Positions 34,925 through 48,414 of a stretch of DNA of 64,000 bases are shown in pieces. The notes beneath the pieces are model-generated. The model saw only the letters and a list, made by a program, of their open reading frames with translations, ran no database searches and was not told the origin of the DNA. This stretch comes from Plectrocnemia conspersa (lineage: Eukaryota; Arthropoda; Insecta; Trichoptera; Polycentropodidae), in the NCBI GenBank assembly GCA_009617715.1, contig VTFK01000063.1, positions 372,001 to 436,000 on the forward strand, in the 5' to 3' direction. The translations under genes were made by a program, and so were the position numbers. Positions within the stretch are counted from its first letter, which is position 1, and each line of letters opens with the position of its first letter.

Positions 34925-35766
34925 CTAAGTTTTTTTGATGAGCTGCTCTAACCAATGCTTCGTGGATCTATCTTCTTCTAAGCAAGCGTTGAACGTGGCA
35001 TCTCGCAACTGATCGGGCAGGCATTGCCGCAGCGCCTCTCTAGCTCTAGGGTTGTCCGATAATCTGAGATAGCATCTGACTACGTGTTTCAATTGTCGCG
35101 CCGACGGTTCTTTGGCTAGCGATAAGACCATCTTACCTAAGATCATGGCGACGTGAGAGAAGCGATCGTACGTTTGGCATATGTAAGAGAGGCCGCTGTC
35201 GTCTAATAGGATTCGTTGCAAGATGAACGTCGCTACGGTCTTGGAGAGTTCGGAGCCGTTCTCCATGATGCGCAGGCATAGCGGTATGATCTCCGTGGTC
35301 AGCAAGAAGGTTATCACTTCTTGCTCGTCGGTCTTGACGAGAGCGCCGATCACGCCCAGGCTGGTGAGACGCAGGTATTCGAACGGACGCGTTTTGGAAA
35401 CGGTGTTGAGGAACGGGTATAGGAATAGGGTATGTGGGCTTGAAGAAATTGGGAGCGCGTTTCCGGGTGAGAGGCCACGCACTGGAGGAGGGCCAAAGCG
35501 TTGCACACTCTGTTGCTCTGGTGGGCGGTGAGCGTCGGCGGGATCATCGCCACGTATATGTTGGTTATTTCCTGCAGCAGGGCGGCTATGGTGCCGAACG
35601 AGTGCCACAAGAGCGTGGCCAACTCGGGGACGACCTCGCGCTTCTTGCTCAGCTCGTAGAGGGCGTTCTCGCGCGTCTCCGGGTTGCACAACTCCAGGAT
35701 CCAGGTCTGGATCTTGTCGCGGTCCACGACCGACTTCATGCTGGCGGGACTCGGCTCTGCGCTCAT
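34925..35766 (-). CDS. CNOT9: CNOT9 / Rcd-1 (CCR4-NOT subunit 9), single exon, one-base frameshift
   Basis: CNOT9 is the armadillo-repeat scaffold of the CCR4-NOT deadenylase, binding NOT1 and silencing partners. The start at 35766 (MSAEPSP) resembles the fly Rcd-1 N-terminus. Residues 1-113 run from there to 35428 and include [34 protein letters not shown] and [19 protein letters not shown]. The rest, from [20 protein letters not shown] through [19 protein letters not shown] to the stop at 34925, is in another frame. The shift falls in a run of C (GGG at 35428-35430, plus strand) and looks like one lost base. Full length would be about 280 residues against 299 in human. No intron is present, and coding DNA is about 60% GC in an AT-rich setting. 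IYVAMIPP replaces the usually fixed IYPxINPP. It may be a real gene with a sequence error, or a retrocopy going to pseudogene. Confidence 0.85.
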
Positions 35767-35871
35767 CGTTTCGGCGCGGAAGCAAATCGACTCCCGTCGG
35801 ACGGCGAACATCGAATGGCAGAGCGCAGTTGGCAACACTGCGTTCGCTGTACGCAGAGCTGCCGACGCTAT

Positions 35872-35883
35872 TGCGCATGCGCC
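35872..35883. promoter_or_regulatory. NRF-1 (Ewg) type palindrome upstream of CNOT9
   Basis: TGCGCATGCGCC fits the NRF-1/Ewg consensus YGCGCAYGCGCR except for its last base and lies about 105 bp upstream of the CNOT9 ATG. Such sites are typical of housekeeping promoters, so this supports a native promoter rather than a bare retrocopy insertion. Confidence 0.6.
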
Positions 35884-36393
35884 GTTTCCGCGTTGATTGA
35901 CGTCTGTTTTGTTTGCATTTTGTTTACAACAAATTACATATATCATATGTAATTTGTAACAAGATTATCAATTTTCGGCGATTAAAAGCGATTTCAGTAG
36001 TGCCTCGGAGAAATTTTTTTTTTAGGAGGTTATTTTTGGTTAATTGGCTTAGGTTAGGTTTGGATTTAAACACCATATAATCATTTTGCATCTGTCAAAT
36101 TTACTTTTATTGATTTTTTAGAACAGCATATAATTTCACTGGCGCTTATCAGTTAAATTATATTTACACAAGTAAAAATATAAAACTACTGATAAAGTAT
36201 TAGGATATGATTTTACTGAAACGCCGGTGAAAATATAACTTCACTGGTAAAGGTACTCTGGATGTTCCCATACGCTCCTTATTGTCGAGCATAAGCCCTT
36301 ATCCACTGGCACATCACATTATTGCTGAATATTCGTTTGTACTATTTCGAATAAAATTTGAAAAAATCTTAGAATATATACCTCAATATATCC

Positions 36394-36612
36394 GAGTGAT
36401 TAATGCCGCTCATAAATGTATGGTCTTTTATGCGCCTTTATTTTGTTTCGAAATACGAGACAATAAGACACTTCTTATCAACAAAAAAATGCTTTTACAC
36501 CTTCGTAAAACATTTGTAAATATAATGTTTATCGGTTGTATTTACTATGACCGAAATTCGCAGAATTCGTTCGTTGAACGAAACAAAATGCTTGGAAAGG
36601 CCCACCCTTTAT
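36394..36612 (+). repeat. Dispersed repeat, direct copy 1 (partner 49409-49590)
   Basis: It shares ATTTTGTTTCGAAATA, AAGACACTT, CTTTTACRYCTTCG and GACCGAAATTCGCAGAATT, then GTTCGTTGAACGAAACAA, with 49409-49590 in the same order. This is an interspersed family of unknown class. Confidence 0.75.
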
Positions 36613-36929
36613 GGAGTGCATTGCAGTTTTTTTTGTCAAGTTCGTGTTACGATTTTGTATTTGCTGCCTCAAGATCAGTTCAATAATTCGATCGCGGTTA
36701 ATTTATTTCTATTTATTCAATTAATCTGCAAATCCGCACAAAACAAACACTGATACGGATTCTACATGTATAAAATTCGTTCCAAATATTAGCCATTTTA
36801 TATTCAATAAATTCGATAAAATCATATATTTGAAATGTTCCATCAATTTTGCTGAATTAATTCAATCGCAGCTGTGTCATTTTCTTGATCTCGTTCGCTA
36901 TCAGTTTATTCCTACGATCTGGGTGGTAA

Positions 36930-37627
36930 CATTTTGACTAGAGAAACTTCCACTAAAGATCTTGGAATCACTTTTGAAAGCATGTGGAGGTTCTTTTTAC
37001 ACATACACGACGTCTGTGATAAATCTTACAAGATGCTCGGCTTTGTTATAAGGAACGCCTTTCCGTCAGTTATTCGCGTCCTCTATGCCACATTAGTTCG
37101 TAGCATTCTTGAATCGGGATCTATAATTTGGAATCCCAGAATAACCAATTATTCTCTTTAGTGGAAAAGATTCAAGCATTTGGTTATTATCCGTTCTTAT
37201 ATTCCAGCGCCTTTCCTTTAGGAGCGTTGGGATACGATTCGCTGAGTTTTTGCAGAAAGTTGTATGTCGCTAAGCATTTCTTCAAATTACTGAAGGGTTC
37301 TGTCGACAACCCAGCTATTCTCGAGGAATTCCAGTTTTGAGTTCCAAAACATCTTTGAGAATCACGATCGCGTCCTCTTTTGATGCCGTTGAGGTTAGGA
37401 CTTCCGCACTTACGTCTGTGGCCATCCGGCTGTGGATATACGAGGAGCTGCTATAGTTTGTATCATTTAATTTTGATATTTTATGATTTCTTGTTCGCTT
37501 CTTTATATGTATTGTATATATATTATTTTGTGTATTGAAATAATACAATTATTTTTTTCGACCATCGTGACGCATTGGGTAACCTGTTAGGTTACGTGGT
37601 CTTAATTTAATTTAAATAAATAAATAA
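36930..37627 (+). mobile_element. LINE (non-LTR retrotransposon) 3' fragment
   Basis: Translated pieces give the C-terminal signature of insect LINE reverse transcriptases: KDLGITFES, FLHIHDVCDKSYKMLGFVIR, VLYATLVRSILESGSIIWNP, then after a frameshift near 37140 VEKIQAF and LYVAKHFFKLLKGSVDNP. A further frame change follows. The 3' end has GACGCATTGGGTAACCTGTT, then AGGTTACG and an AAATAAATAA tail. The copy is 5'-truncated and inactive. A second 3' end of the same family is at 17990-18375. Confidence 0.85.
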
Positions 37628-37639
37628 AAAATATATCTA

Positions 37640-38560
37640 CATCTATTTTTTTAATCAATATTTATAAATCATATGTATTTATTTTTTTGTAATTATAATT
37701 AAGATTACATTCAAAATATGTCTTATGCAAATTATTCATCACGATATACATTCGTAAGATGAGGAACATATAGGAAAACCTAATCTGTGAAAACTGATCT
37801 AAAAAGTAAGGTCTTTAAGGCATTAAAAATGATAGAATATGTATTATGAGATTCGTTTAAAAAAACCATTGTAATAATGTTGTTCAATTTTATATACAAT
37901 ATAAAAATTGAATTTTATGTGTTGTTTTGCAGAGAACGGTATTTTTTTTATCACTTTCTCATCTCAAATTCTGAAATATTTTGTATCTCTTGACTTGTTC
38001 TGCAATTAAATGCGCGTTTTATTATTGTAGTGAAGTTTTTAAAATGTAAATGCTCCAGACTCTTGCCTTTACGTTTACGTAAAAGAAATTGCTTTATAAT
38101 ATAAATTTATAGATTTGGTATTATATTATATATTGTGTTTTTTTCATGGAAAAAATCCAATTTAAATAATTATTAAATATGTCATATTCAACCTGGTTAC
38201 AACTGAATCTATAGTTTTTAGTACTTTTGTTAAAGTTTCAACCACAGACCTTGACCACTCCAGCCAACATCGCATCAACTTTTTGAACTATTGATTCGCA
38301 CTAGTTTGTGTGTATAAAAAAACGAAAGCTATAATTTTACATAAATAAGTTCCGAGAGGTGAACATTTATGTAGAAAGTGATGAACAGCAGTCTATACTT
38401 CCGCTATGTTTTCATGACTTCTGGTTTCATGCATATGCAATGCACATATAGACATATCTAAATCTCCATTTATAAACACGGCATTGAAAATCGCACGCTT
38501 CAGCGAAAACTTCGATACCACAAGTGCTTTCTCAAAAATTAAATTTCCTCGTCAAAAATA
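37640..38560. other. Intergenic, no gene recognised
   Basis: AT-rich sequence between the LINE fragment and the HEATR5B promoter region. Nothing was identified. Confidence 0.5.
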
Positions 38561-38639
38561 CCCAATACCTTATCTCTTTGGGAAAAGATAATATTCACGT
38601 TTGATTGATTGAACTCTTCCGCGTCTTTTAACACCTTTC

Positions 38640-38931
38640 ATCTTGTTATTATTCGGCGTAAAGTCGCGTCCGACCTTTCGAAGGCGTTCAGACACCGCCC
38701 GTCGGTGTTTTGGGTGTGAGGCGGCCGAAGCGAGGGGGCGCCAGTTTTCCCCGGCTCGCCGAGAGAACAGCACGCGTTCGCAAATTGCGGTTATAACATT
38801 CAATCAAAACCTCAATCGGTGTGATTCATCGTCGAGTCACTCGTGAAAATATAAAACAGTGATTCACGGATTGACTTGAATGACATTTTTATAATGTAGT
38901 TTATTTAAATAAATAAATAACAACACTAAAC
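38640..38931 (+). promoter_or_regulatory. GC-rich promoter and 5' UTR region of HEATR5B (putative)
   Basis: A CpG-rich block at 38660-38790 stands out from AT-rich surroundings and precedes the candidate first coding exon at 38932. No TATA box sits at a fitting distance; the composition suggests a broad housekeeping promoter. The start site cannot be fixed by eye. Confidence 0.4.
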
Positions 38932-38981
38932 ATGACTTCGTCTAAGTTGGAGCACATTTTGACGCCGGAGTCCGTCAGAAG
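38932..38981 (+). CDS. HEATR5B: Candidate first coding exon of HEATR5B
   Basis: ATG at 38932 opens MTSSKLEHILTPESVR and runs into AGAAG|GTTTGT, an acceptable donor, at 38981. The exon is 50 nt, so it ends after two bases of a codon. The exon at 50791 needs exactly one base to complete a codon before CAG-GCG-GCT. The join gives [17 protein letters not shown] with no stop. The link rests on phase match, orientation, the GC-rich promoter just upstream and the lack of other candidates. HEATR5B proteins I know start near MELSHS, so this would be a 25-residue N-terminal extension. Alternatively the exon belongs to another gene, or the real start is in exon 2. Confidence 0.5.
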
Positions 38982-40082
38982 GTTTGTGCTGCTTATAATT
39001 TTGTAGGATATTGCGTTTGAATTAAAAAGATACGGCGAATATTGCTATATATAGGATGAACCTTATTGTGGTGTCTGTATTGTTATTATTACCTCTCGTA
39101 TACGAAGAATTGAGAGGGAGGTATAGATTCGAAGAAACTTTGAATTATGACAAAAAAATATTAACGATTTTATCTTTTTTAGTGGTTTCAATTTACCCTT
39201 CTCTTTCATCTGAAAATTTAGATCAAGAAAGAGTTTTTTTTATAACTAAAATATGTAGGCGGAATCTGAATGTAAAAAATGATATTTAGATAATAAGTAA
39301 TAATATATAAACATTATGTTTGTATGATTTATGTATTAAATAAAAATATGTTTGATATTCAACAAGCAATGTGCCAAATAGTAATCCAAAATATTTGCAA
39401 GGTACGTTGGAATATGAATTTTTCGAGTCGCGTCGACGTGTATGTGCCTAAAAATATTAATTTATTTTAAACATTGATACTGTCTTAACTTGCTTATAAA
39501 ATTAGTAACGTTTTAAATATTTTTCATCATTATTCCATTCTAATAAATTTGTAGTTTTTTCCTCCTTTTATTAATCCTCTTTTTCATATAATGTAGTGAT
39601 GAAAAATACTCTCTAATTTATATATAAAAATTAATATACCACATCCATGTACTATAAGTACATCCACTTTAATTTAATTTTCACGCTAGTTATCTGAAAT
39701 CTTTTTGCTTAGACATTATTGTATAAAAATAAAGTGGTTACATAATAAGCGAAATGAGGCTATTTCCTATAAATAAAATAAATCAATCAACTATACCTAA
39801 ACTACAATATTCTATTTATATTTTTACATCATTACCTTTCTCTTTGGCACGCTTAATTTTTATTATTAATAACATTTATTTATGTTATTCAAGTCTTGGA
39901 TTTAAAACTTGCTGCAATTTTTATTTTATCACTCATACAGTAAATCGATGTATAGTCTGCAAATTAACGTATCTTTGCATTATAAATATTAATACTGGTC
40001 CTAATTAATATGTTTTTCGCTACCAAATCATTCAAGATATATCCATGATTACAAATTTTTATTTAAAAAAATACACTATTGT

Positions 40083-40262
40083 TAACAAACCGGCCCCAGC
40101 TGCGGTGACATCTATTAGTTATAAATTATATTACACATATTAATTTAATATGTATTCATTATATCTGATTGACTTACTCAGTTGGTACAGATTTACCCCG
40201 TTGTAATGCATTGGGCTTACGCCTGTCAGGTTACAACGTAAGATTTAATAAAATAAAATAAA
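40083..40262 (+). mobile_element. tRNA-derived SINE, 5'-truncated copy
   Basis: It starts within the body (CCGGCCCCAGCTGCGGTGAC) and keeps GATTGACTTACTCAGTTGGT and the tail GCATTGGGCTTACGCCTGTC with AGGTTACAACGTAAG, then AAATAAATAA. It is the same family as 32225-32580. Confidence 0.8.
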
Positions 40263-43200
40263 TAAATATATATTTCTACTAGGCAAAATATAATTTAGTG
40301 AAATTATGTACTGTTGTAAAATGTCTATGAAACTTAATTTAATAGTTGTGAAACGTTCATTTGCTGTTAAAACCCAGCCTCTAAAACTAACTAAAGTTTT
40401 TGAACTTTTATAAGATATATTCGTTTAAGCTAGGTACATTTTCACCGAAACATATACATATTTTTTTACGTGTATTATGTAGAAATAATCTATGAGTAAA
40501 ATATATTAGTTAAAACGCCTGTGGCATTTTTGTGCTCAAAATTTGCTTAGTACATAAGTGAGATTTATTGTATACATCGCTGGGACAAATGTCTAAAGCG
40601 TTTTATAAGAACAGGCTTTTCATTTCAGAGTTTTCCATCTTCAAAAATCTAATTTGAGCATTGTTATCCGACAACAATGCCTGGTTTTTATTCGTATAGA
40701 TTATTAAAGTGGTGCTTGTCATTCGATACTTTTTTAATTCTAAAAATAGAATTTGTGTAATGAAAGCACGTTTCAATTAATGGCAAACACGAAGGGTATT
40801 TCGTATCAATAATTTTCTTAAATTAAGTATTTTTATTATAAAAGATTTTGACACGCGATGTATTAAATAAGATTAAAAGGTTTTCCTATTAGTTTAATTT
40901 TCATTCTGAATTATATTAATTCATCTATACATTTATTTTGTATGAATATATATACTATATATAATATGTTGTTATACCTTATAAAAATATATATCGTGTC
41001 CGGAAAGACAATAAGGCACAGGAAGTAACCCAAATGGATTCATTCGAAGACTTTGACAAACATGGACTTAAGCTATGTAATCACCGACATGAAAGGATGT
41101 GAAATTGTAGCAAAAAGGCGAAATGGTGCTGTGGCTCGAACTGTGATGGAAAGTCTTAAGGAGGATAATGTCAGGAGAGCACCACATCTAGGTCAGACAG
41201 AATGAAACGGTTAACACATTGGTGTTTCCTATTTTCTGCTATGCCTTTCAGAGGATGTGTATGTGTGTTTATGTAATACGAGGAAACGGAATGAAAGAAG
41301 ATGTATGTGTACATCAGTTGGAAACGTAAAGAAGTATTGCATAGTTTCTAAACTTCTACTTAGTCGCTATTTTCATTAACTAGATATCGCTTTATAATGA
41401 CTTAAAGTTCTGCCTTGAAATGCGCCTTCTTTGAACATACTTATTTATTGAAGATTTAACCCTTCTAAAATATTTCCAGCATTCGATGTTCATTATTTTA
41501 TGCAGAAGAGAGCATTTGCTCTTTTTTAAATATATTGTACAATGTGAATAATTTTTTGTGATTTATTACGGATATTGTTGATTATTTTTGATCATAAATT
41601 GTGCAATTTGTGTACTTGTCTGTGTCTCGTACAATTCTTAGCGTTATTGCCAAATGGAAAGCGGCTGCTTTCTCGGTCCTTTACGTTTCGGTTGATGATC
41701 TTGGCGTAGCTCCGCTTGGTGCGATTTTGAAAAAACCTTGTGTCTCAAGTTAGGAGTATCCAGTGGAAATTTCTAGATGGAAATATATTCGTAATGGAAT
41801 TATCTGATGTATTTTATGTATGCGCTTTTTTATGTAGGAGATTTTCTTGCTCTGCCTAGTCTCAGTATTTGGACTAATTGAGATGTTTTGAGGATGAAAT
41901 AAATTTATTATTATCTACTGTCTTTCTTATATAACATTTTTGTGTAACGGTCGTAGTTTGAACAGCTGAAAATTCGGCAATGCTATATTGAGAAATTTGT
42001 AATTCCAAATAACGATAGCATTTGTAAAGGCACATTACGGCCTATGTTTATGGTCCATGCGTTATCTCTTCTCAAAGCGACGGATATTTAATCCATTTTT
42101 ATTTATAGCGCGTGCCTTGTGACTTCAGCTGTTTAAAGGTTTCCCACGGTGGTGTCCTATTTTAACGAAGAAACCTATTATTTCTTAAACGGTTAAAACG
42201 CTTCATCACAAACCGAACTGATCTTTTGACTCCATTCAATTGTTAATAGAAGAGCGGTTCAATTAATGAACACGAAAATTCATATTTTGGTAATTTATGC
42301 TTATTTTATTAGTTGATTACTCGAAAATATTTAATAATATAGAAGATACGTTATTAACTACGTATATTTTTAATTTATCTATCTTTATGATTTAAGCTAA
42401 AAATAAATATATAAATAATTTAAACAAAGTATCTTTATCTTAACATTATACATGCCGCTGACTCTGTATAACTATCGTTAAGAGCCGATGACGCAAATAT
42501 GCGTCATTTATAAAACTAAAAAGTCATTCATGGCTCCTTTTTATGTAAAACTATTTAAAATTTTATATTCGCGCTTGAGTTTGAATATGTGTGCAATGCA
42601 TTGTGTCAAATACCTAAAACATATGTTTAAATTATCGGCCTGTATATATTTGATAACAATAAAAAACACGATCCTCATATTTTATTTTGAAAAAAATATT
42701 GTTTGTTGATCGTTAAAGCCTAAAAATATCTGCCCCACTTTGTTATTAATAATTACATTTATTATAGAATCACTATAATGTTTCCTAATTGTTGAAATTC
42801 CAGATCCTTATTATTTCCACGTGCTATTAATTTAAGTGTAGTATAAACTAATATTTCCTATCACATAAATGAACGATTAGTTATGTTTTTATAACCCTTT
42901 AAGTAGTGAGTTAATAAATACACATTTTTTAATTTGTTAGTATACACCTGGAAATAAGTTAATTTTACATATCCTTTGATAATTATTTCTGTTTTTGTTT
43001 ATTTATAATTATAGCAAAAAATTAGTGATTTACATTGTTTATATTGCTTTGATTTATTTTACTCATTTTTTGTGTTAGTATGTTTTAATAATTTATTTTA
43101 ACATTTTCTATTTATTTTACGTATTTTTTTATACGTTATTCGGCTTTTGTGGATTTCAGAGGCTCTCAATATTTTTTATAAAATAATATAAAATATTTTT

Positions 43201-43337
43201 TTTCTTCATCTCTATATTTTATTGATATTATTTTATACGAAAATAATTTACTTTAATCAAATTAAAAAAAAATGTTACATGAATATAATGTTTTATAATT
43301 ATTATTATTTCAGTTACATACATATATAAATAACTGG

Positions 43338-43392
43338 CGTACCCCAAAACATTGAAAGATTGACCACCGTACATGTACGGCGATACCGCTCC
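43338..43392 (-). mobile_element. piggyBac-like MITE relic
   Basis: The reverse complement contains AGCGGTATCGCCGTACATGT and ACGGTGGTCAATCTTTCAAT, ending in TTTTGGGGTAC. The same word order is at 61237-61300 and 51991-52045. CCGTACATGTACGG is a perfect palindrome. Confidence 0.5.
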
Positions 43393-46300
43393 TTTCTGTA
43401 TTATTTATTAAAAAGTTGATAGAAACCTCATATTGACTATATTAACATTACTGAATGAAATTCAATATAATTATATTTAAACACAGATGATCTATCGAGT
43501 GAAATTTATCAATACAAATTGTTAGTTTTTATCAAACAAATCGTATTTTCGTTATATTATTTTATACTTACGCAGTTTAATGTCGTAAGTTCATATTCAT
43601 AATCTTATTTTAGAACATGCGGTTATATTTAAATTAATAGCATCGATATATTTTATTTATTTACGGGATTATTTAGCTACCTATATTTTATAGAATTATC
43701 TCGCAATTTGCTCTTGGCAATTAGGTAAATAGGTCACCAAAGCGCCCGACCATGTATCATTGCAAATTAGAATTTTCGACTTTGTTATTACCTAATCTAT
43801 GGATGAAAGTTTTAATAGTAAAGTTGAACATTCATTATCGAAAGTCAAACATGTCTTACTCGTTGTGTATTCGCTTCGGAATATAATCTTAAAGACAAAT
43901 TTATGCTTGAAGAAAGTGTCTTTAAACTATTTCTTATCTAAGTAGTCAGTATGGTTCTAATTAACACGACAATGCCAAGATAAACGTCACTTGGCAGAAG
44001 CTAAAATGTTTTTAGATGAACCTTTTTTATTTTACACTCAAGACCCTCTTCCGCGATTTCCTTGTCAAGATTTTCTCGCCTCATTTCCCCACTGTCGTTT
44101 AAGTCGTTTAAGCAAGTGCTCTCCACTTTATACCTTCCCAGCTCGTTAAGAGCCACATTTACATTTACATAATTAGATTTCGAAAGCAGCCCCCGCTACC
44201 TAGGTATATAATTTTTTATCCCAAAATTAATAATCCCACTCTCCGAGAGCAAATTTATTCGGAGCAACTGTTGCACCTGTATCGTAAACCACGCGAAGGG
44301 TTGAACCCCCGATATCGATTCTTCGGAACTTCTGCCGAGAGTGATTTAAGGGACTTTCATACTTGGGCCGTAAATAAAACACTATCCATCCCTCCTTCCG
44401 GTTTTATGAATGTCATGCGTGCGCTATACGTCGGGGTATGTCACATTTTCTTTATTGGATGGACGTCTAGGAGTCGTGATTGATTCGTGGATGGATCAAG
44501 GGTGGCTTCATAATCTCACCTAGCATTTTCTCTTGGTTTGCTTATGTTGGAGTGTCGCTGTACTGGAAACGGAAACTGGCGAGACGTGTTCAGTCACAGG
44601 AACGATCCTTTTTGAATGTTAAATACTTTGGCTGTATTGTTGTCTGTGTGTATCATCTGACGTATACTCGTATAACTTCCGGTTTTTAAAGTTGCGTTTC
44701 GATCCGTGTGCGTCAGTAATACGAATATCTAACTTATTTACGTCACGTTTCGTTTTAAACTATATTGAAGTAGAATAGAATTTTAATGCATATAATCTGG
44801 GTAGCGGTTACTTTCCGGCTCACGTTATGTTGTCTATTAAATTTAATTAAATTTGAGAAAAAAGTTATCGCCAAGTTTATGTAGCGATCATTTAGAATTA
44901 CGATTTTATTTCAACCAATTGGCACGCCCCTGGTGTTAAAACTGATTGTAGTAATGCATTTGTGTTCGATTCTTATGATAATTATTTTTAGGTGTGGTAT
45001 TAATTTCGTTTTTCAATCAAAAAATCCTTCCATGCGCCATCTATTGCCAAGTTCTGCTTCTAAAGTCTAATATGACACATGGTCACTGTTACGGTTCGAC
45101 CAGTGCTTAGTGTATTGTCTATAAAACCATTAAAAAAATTTGGGTTTGAGACCGAAAGTTTAATTAATTATTTTAACGACCGGTTTATTTAATAAACATA
45201 TATAAATTACCACATATATAGTGAAATGTTGATGCCGCTATCAGGCGGTAGACAGGTGTTCTTAAAGATCGGGTTGAATTCTTACACTTTTTTTTCGGCC
45301 TAATGGTGGTCTTGATTGATTTAGCATAGCCCCACTCGAAGCTTTCGTTTTCTTCAATTCTGTGTACGTTTCTGATGGAAATGATTTAGAACTGGAAGAA
45401 GTCCAACATCTCTTTAGTTCTCGACCGTCTTGCTAATCTCGTAAATTTGAAGAGGAAACAGACTATTTGTTATTGTCTAATAAAATTATTGTGTGACGTT
45501 TAAATGATAGTTCACAAATCGGATAGATTGGCAGTAATGTATTTGTGAGATAAATAACATAAGATAAAATCGGATATATCCAATTAAACTGTAATGTTTT
45601 CTTCTGATAAAAAAATATTTTCACAAAGAAATTGCGCACGATAAAATAACCACTACATTATTATAATGAATAGGTTACAATAAAATATAAGATACGCAAT
45701 TCATTTGTGACTTATAGCCTTAATAAAGTAAATCCGGTGCTGCTTAACAAAAGTTCCACCACGCTGGTTCAGAATGACCCTATATAAAAAAATCTACCAC
45801 CTTTTCTGCTATATTCATGTATAGTTAACGTTATCGTGTAAATATTATCTCAAATACTCAAATGTTTAAACGGATAAGTTTTGTATGTGATGTTTTCTTG
45901 AAATATTCGAGATCAAATTAGTCTGCTTTTCAATTTTTGGCAATAAAGAACCATTGCTTTCATATATTTTTTCATAAGGCATACGCCAACCTCATTACGG
46001 GCTTACTGACTCACCCCCTGTAAAATTTAATTCAGATTTTTTAAATACGCTTATTTTCGTTCTAGTATAATTTATGTATTTCCGCATTCTTATTTATCAC
46101 TAATTAATTTAATATTAATGTAAAATTCATATAAAAGTAGCATTTAAAATCTCATAGGACAAAGGTCAGCCCTTTCCGGATACATTTTTCAGCAAAAATT
46201 TACATACATTATGCAATTTATGTAAAAACATAAATCACGGGATTATGCGGAAACACATATTAAACAAGAGATCAACAATTTTGCTACATCATGTACAATT

Positions 46301-46960
46301 ATATAGGGTTGTCACCTAATATTTTGTATAATACATATTTTAATAGTTTGCCATAGGGTGTAAAACATATTTTTTATGAGTATTGCTTTGTTAGATCATT
46401 CAACATTTAATTTTAGGTGATATTTGCGCCCCTAAATGATTCGCAGGGATCATAGTTAAGGCTTTCAATACCGGTATTCAAGTCAATTATTAGACCTTAA
46501 TACCGGTATTTAAAAAGTTTTTTAATGTCAGGATTGTGTTTTTGTTGATAATTCATTATTTCCTTACATGTAAAATATTATATAATATTAAATTTTTTTT
46601 TTAATAATTGTACTTAATTATGTAAGTCTGCAAGCACTCAAATATATACGTATTTTTTTTTATAAAATCACAATCGTTCAGTTGTATTGCTTATTTTTTT
46701 AAGAATGCGATTCACATTTATGCATTTATAATAATATTTTAAAGAAAGATAGAAAACGAACTGTTAGGGTCTAAGAAGACTAACACAATCAGTTATATAT
46801 TTTAATTAATCTATGGTATTGGATTTAATGTACTAAACCTATAGTATCGCACTGTTGTGATGTGGCCATTCAATTTTTATCTCAGAATGGCAGTAAAAAC
46901 ATGGCAGTTAACTTTTTCTTTATTTTTTTTGAAGAACAAAATGATTTTAACCTTTTTTTA

Positions 46961-47360
46961 CTGTGATGTACACTAAGTGTACATGTCATTTTATGTAAAT
47001 ATCTTTATATTATATGTCGAATAAAATATTAATATTTTAGGTATTACTCTGCATATTAAATAAAATAATTACAACATATAAGTAATTTCAAAATTAATAT
47101 CAAAAAAACACAATAAAATCGGGTGTCAATTCACCAATGAGTGTTTTAGGTGAGATTTTTGCTTCGTATGGGAGTGATTTTCAAATTAATTTTTGTGAAT
47201 AGATATTTGGTACAGAATAATTGTAATGTCATTTACTTGTGTATTGCAAAATTTGTTACGATTTGACTATTTTGTAGTTAAATATTTTTCGTGTTTTTGC
47301 AATTTTAAATTAATTCTTATTACACTTTTTTTTACATGTATACTAAGTGTACATCACCGC
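46961..47360. mobile_element. MITE with palindromic inverted ends
   Basis: The left end, GTGATGTACACTAAGTGTACATGT from 46963, is inverted at the right end as ACATGTATACTAAGTGTACATCAC, ending at 47357. Each end holds its own palindrome (TGTACACTAAGTGTACA on the left). The inside is about 350 bp of AT-rich DNA with no coding. Flanking duplication was not clear. Confidence 0.7.
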
Positions 47361-48414
47361 TGATTATTTTTTTGCACTGAATGGAGAAGGTTAAGTAAGA
47401 TTGGATTTCTTAGCATGAACTTTATAATAAACATTAAAGTACCATACGTTACATATCTCAATTAATAATGCATTTGTGAATTCCTATATTTATTTAATTT
47501 AAAAAATGTTAGTATGGAAATAAAGTCTCACACTTTAAACTAAAATTAAAAAGAGAGTTAAAAAACATATTTTAAATCTGTGTCTTTATTTTAATTAATT
47601 AATCAATATTAATCACATCAGTAAAATTAAAAATAATTTAAAATGAAAGGAGTAGTCTGGTGTGCTACGAATTTTCTATAGATAATAGGTTCTGTTTTTG
47701 TCAGTAAAAGCATTAAATCTCTGCGGTCAATTATTTGCAGACAGTGGTCCCCTTTTTATGTAAAAGATTTATAACCGCATTAAATCCACGTTTAGCTGAA
47801 TATAATAGCGAAATGCATGAAAAATTATGAGAGAATCTGCTTTTGATAACCGATTACAGATACAATTTCAACTCTTATAATTGCAATTTTGACACAGTCG
47901 CTAATCTTTATTGAAATAATATCTTCAATTCAATTTAGAATCGATCTTCAAATTAGATTTTGGTAGTTTTTCTACCATTGTCGATTAAGCTTCATAAATT
48001 GCCGAATCATAAATATATGGTTATGGCATTCAAAAGACGTTCTAATCCTCTTGACTAAAAAAAGCACGCCAAGTTCAATCCAATGTTGAGGTTTTTTCTA
48101 TTGTTTTTTTTTACAAAATGAATTCTTACCACTAGGGTAATCTGCAGAAAACGATTAGAATTTAAGGAAAAAACAATTCTTGGATTTTGCACCGTCATGG
48201 TGTCACAATATTAATTGTGACTTATACCTGAAAGATTTGAGTTTTGATTATATAATAATTCTGATCGATCTTCACAGATTAGATTAGGGTTTAACCGCGT
48301 TCCCCAATGCCTTGGTTAAATATGATTGGATAAACTTCGAGATCAATCGAACAGCATTTCTTGAACAATTTTATTATCTAAAAAATACCATAATCGAGCA
48401 CGCGCGATTGTTTG

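Noticed and set aside
35434..35952. Plus-strand frame of 172 codons over CNOT9
   Set aside because: Antisense of the conserved CNOT9 reading frame; no family resemblance in this orientation.
46446..46560. Complete hAT element from CAGGGATCATAGTTAAGGC
   Set aside because: A plausible left end and ATACCGGTATT repeats are visible, but no inverted right end or 8-bp duplication was found.
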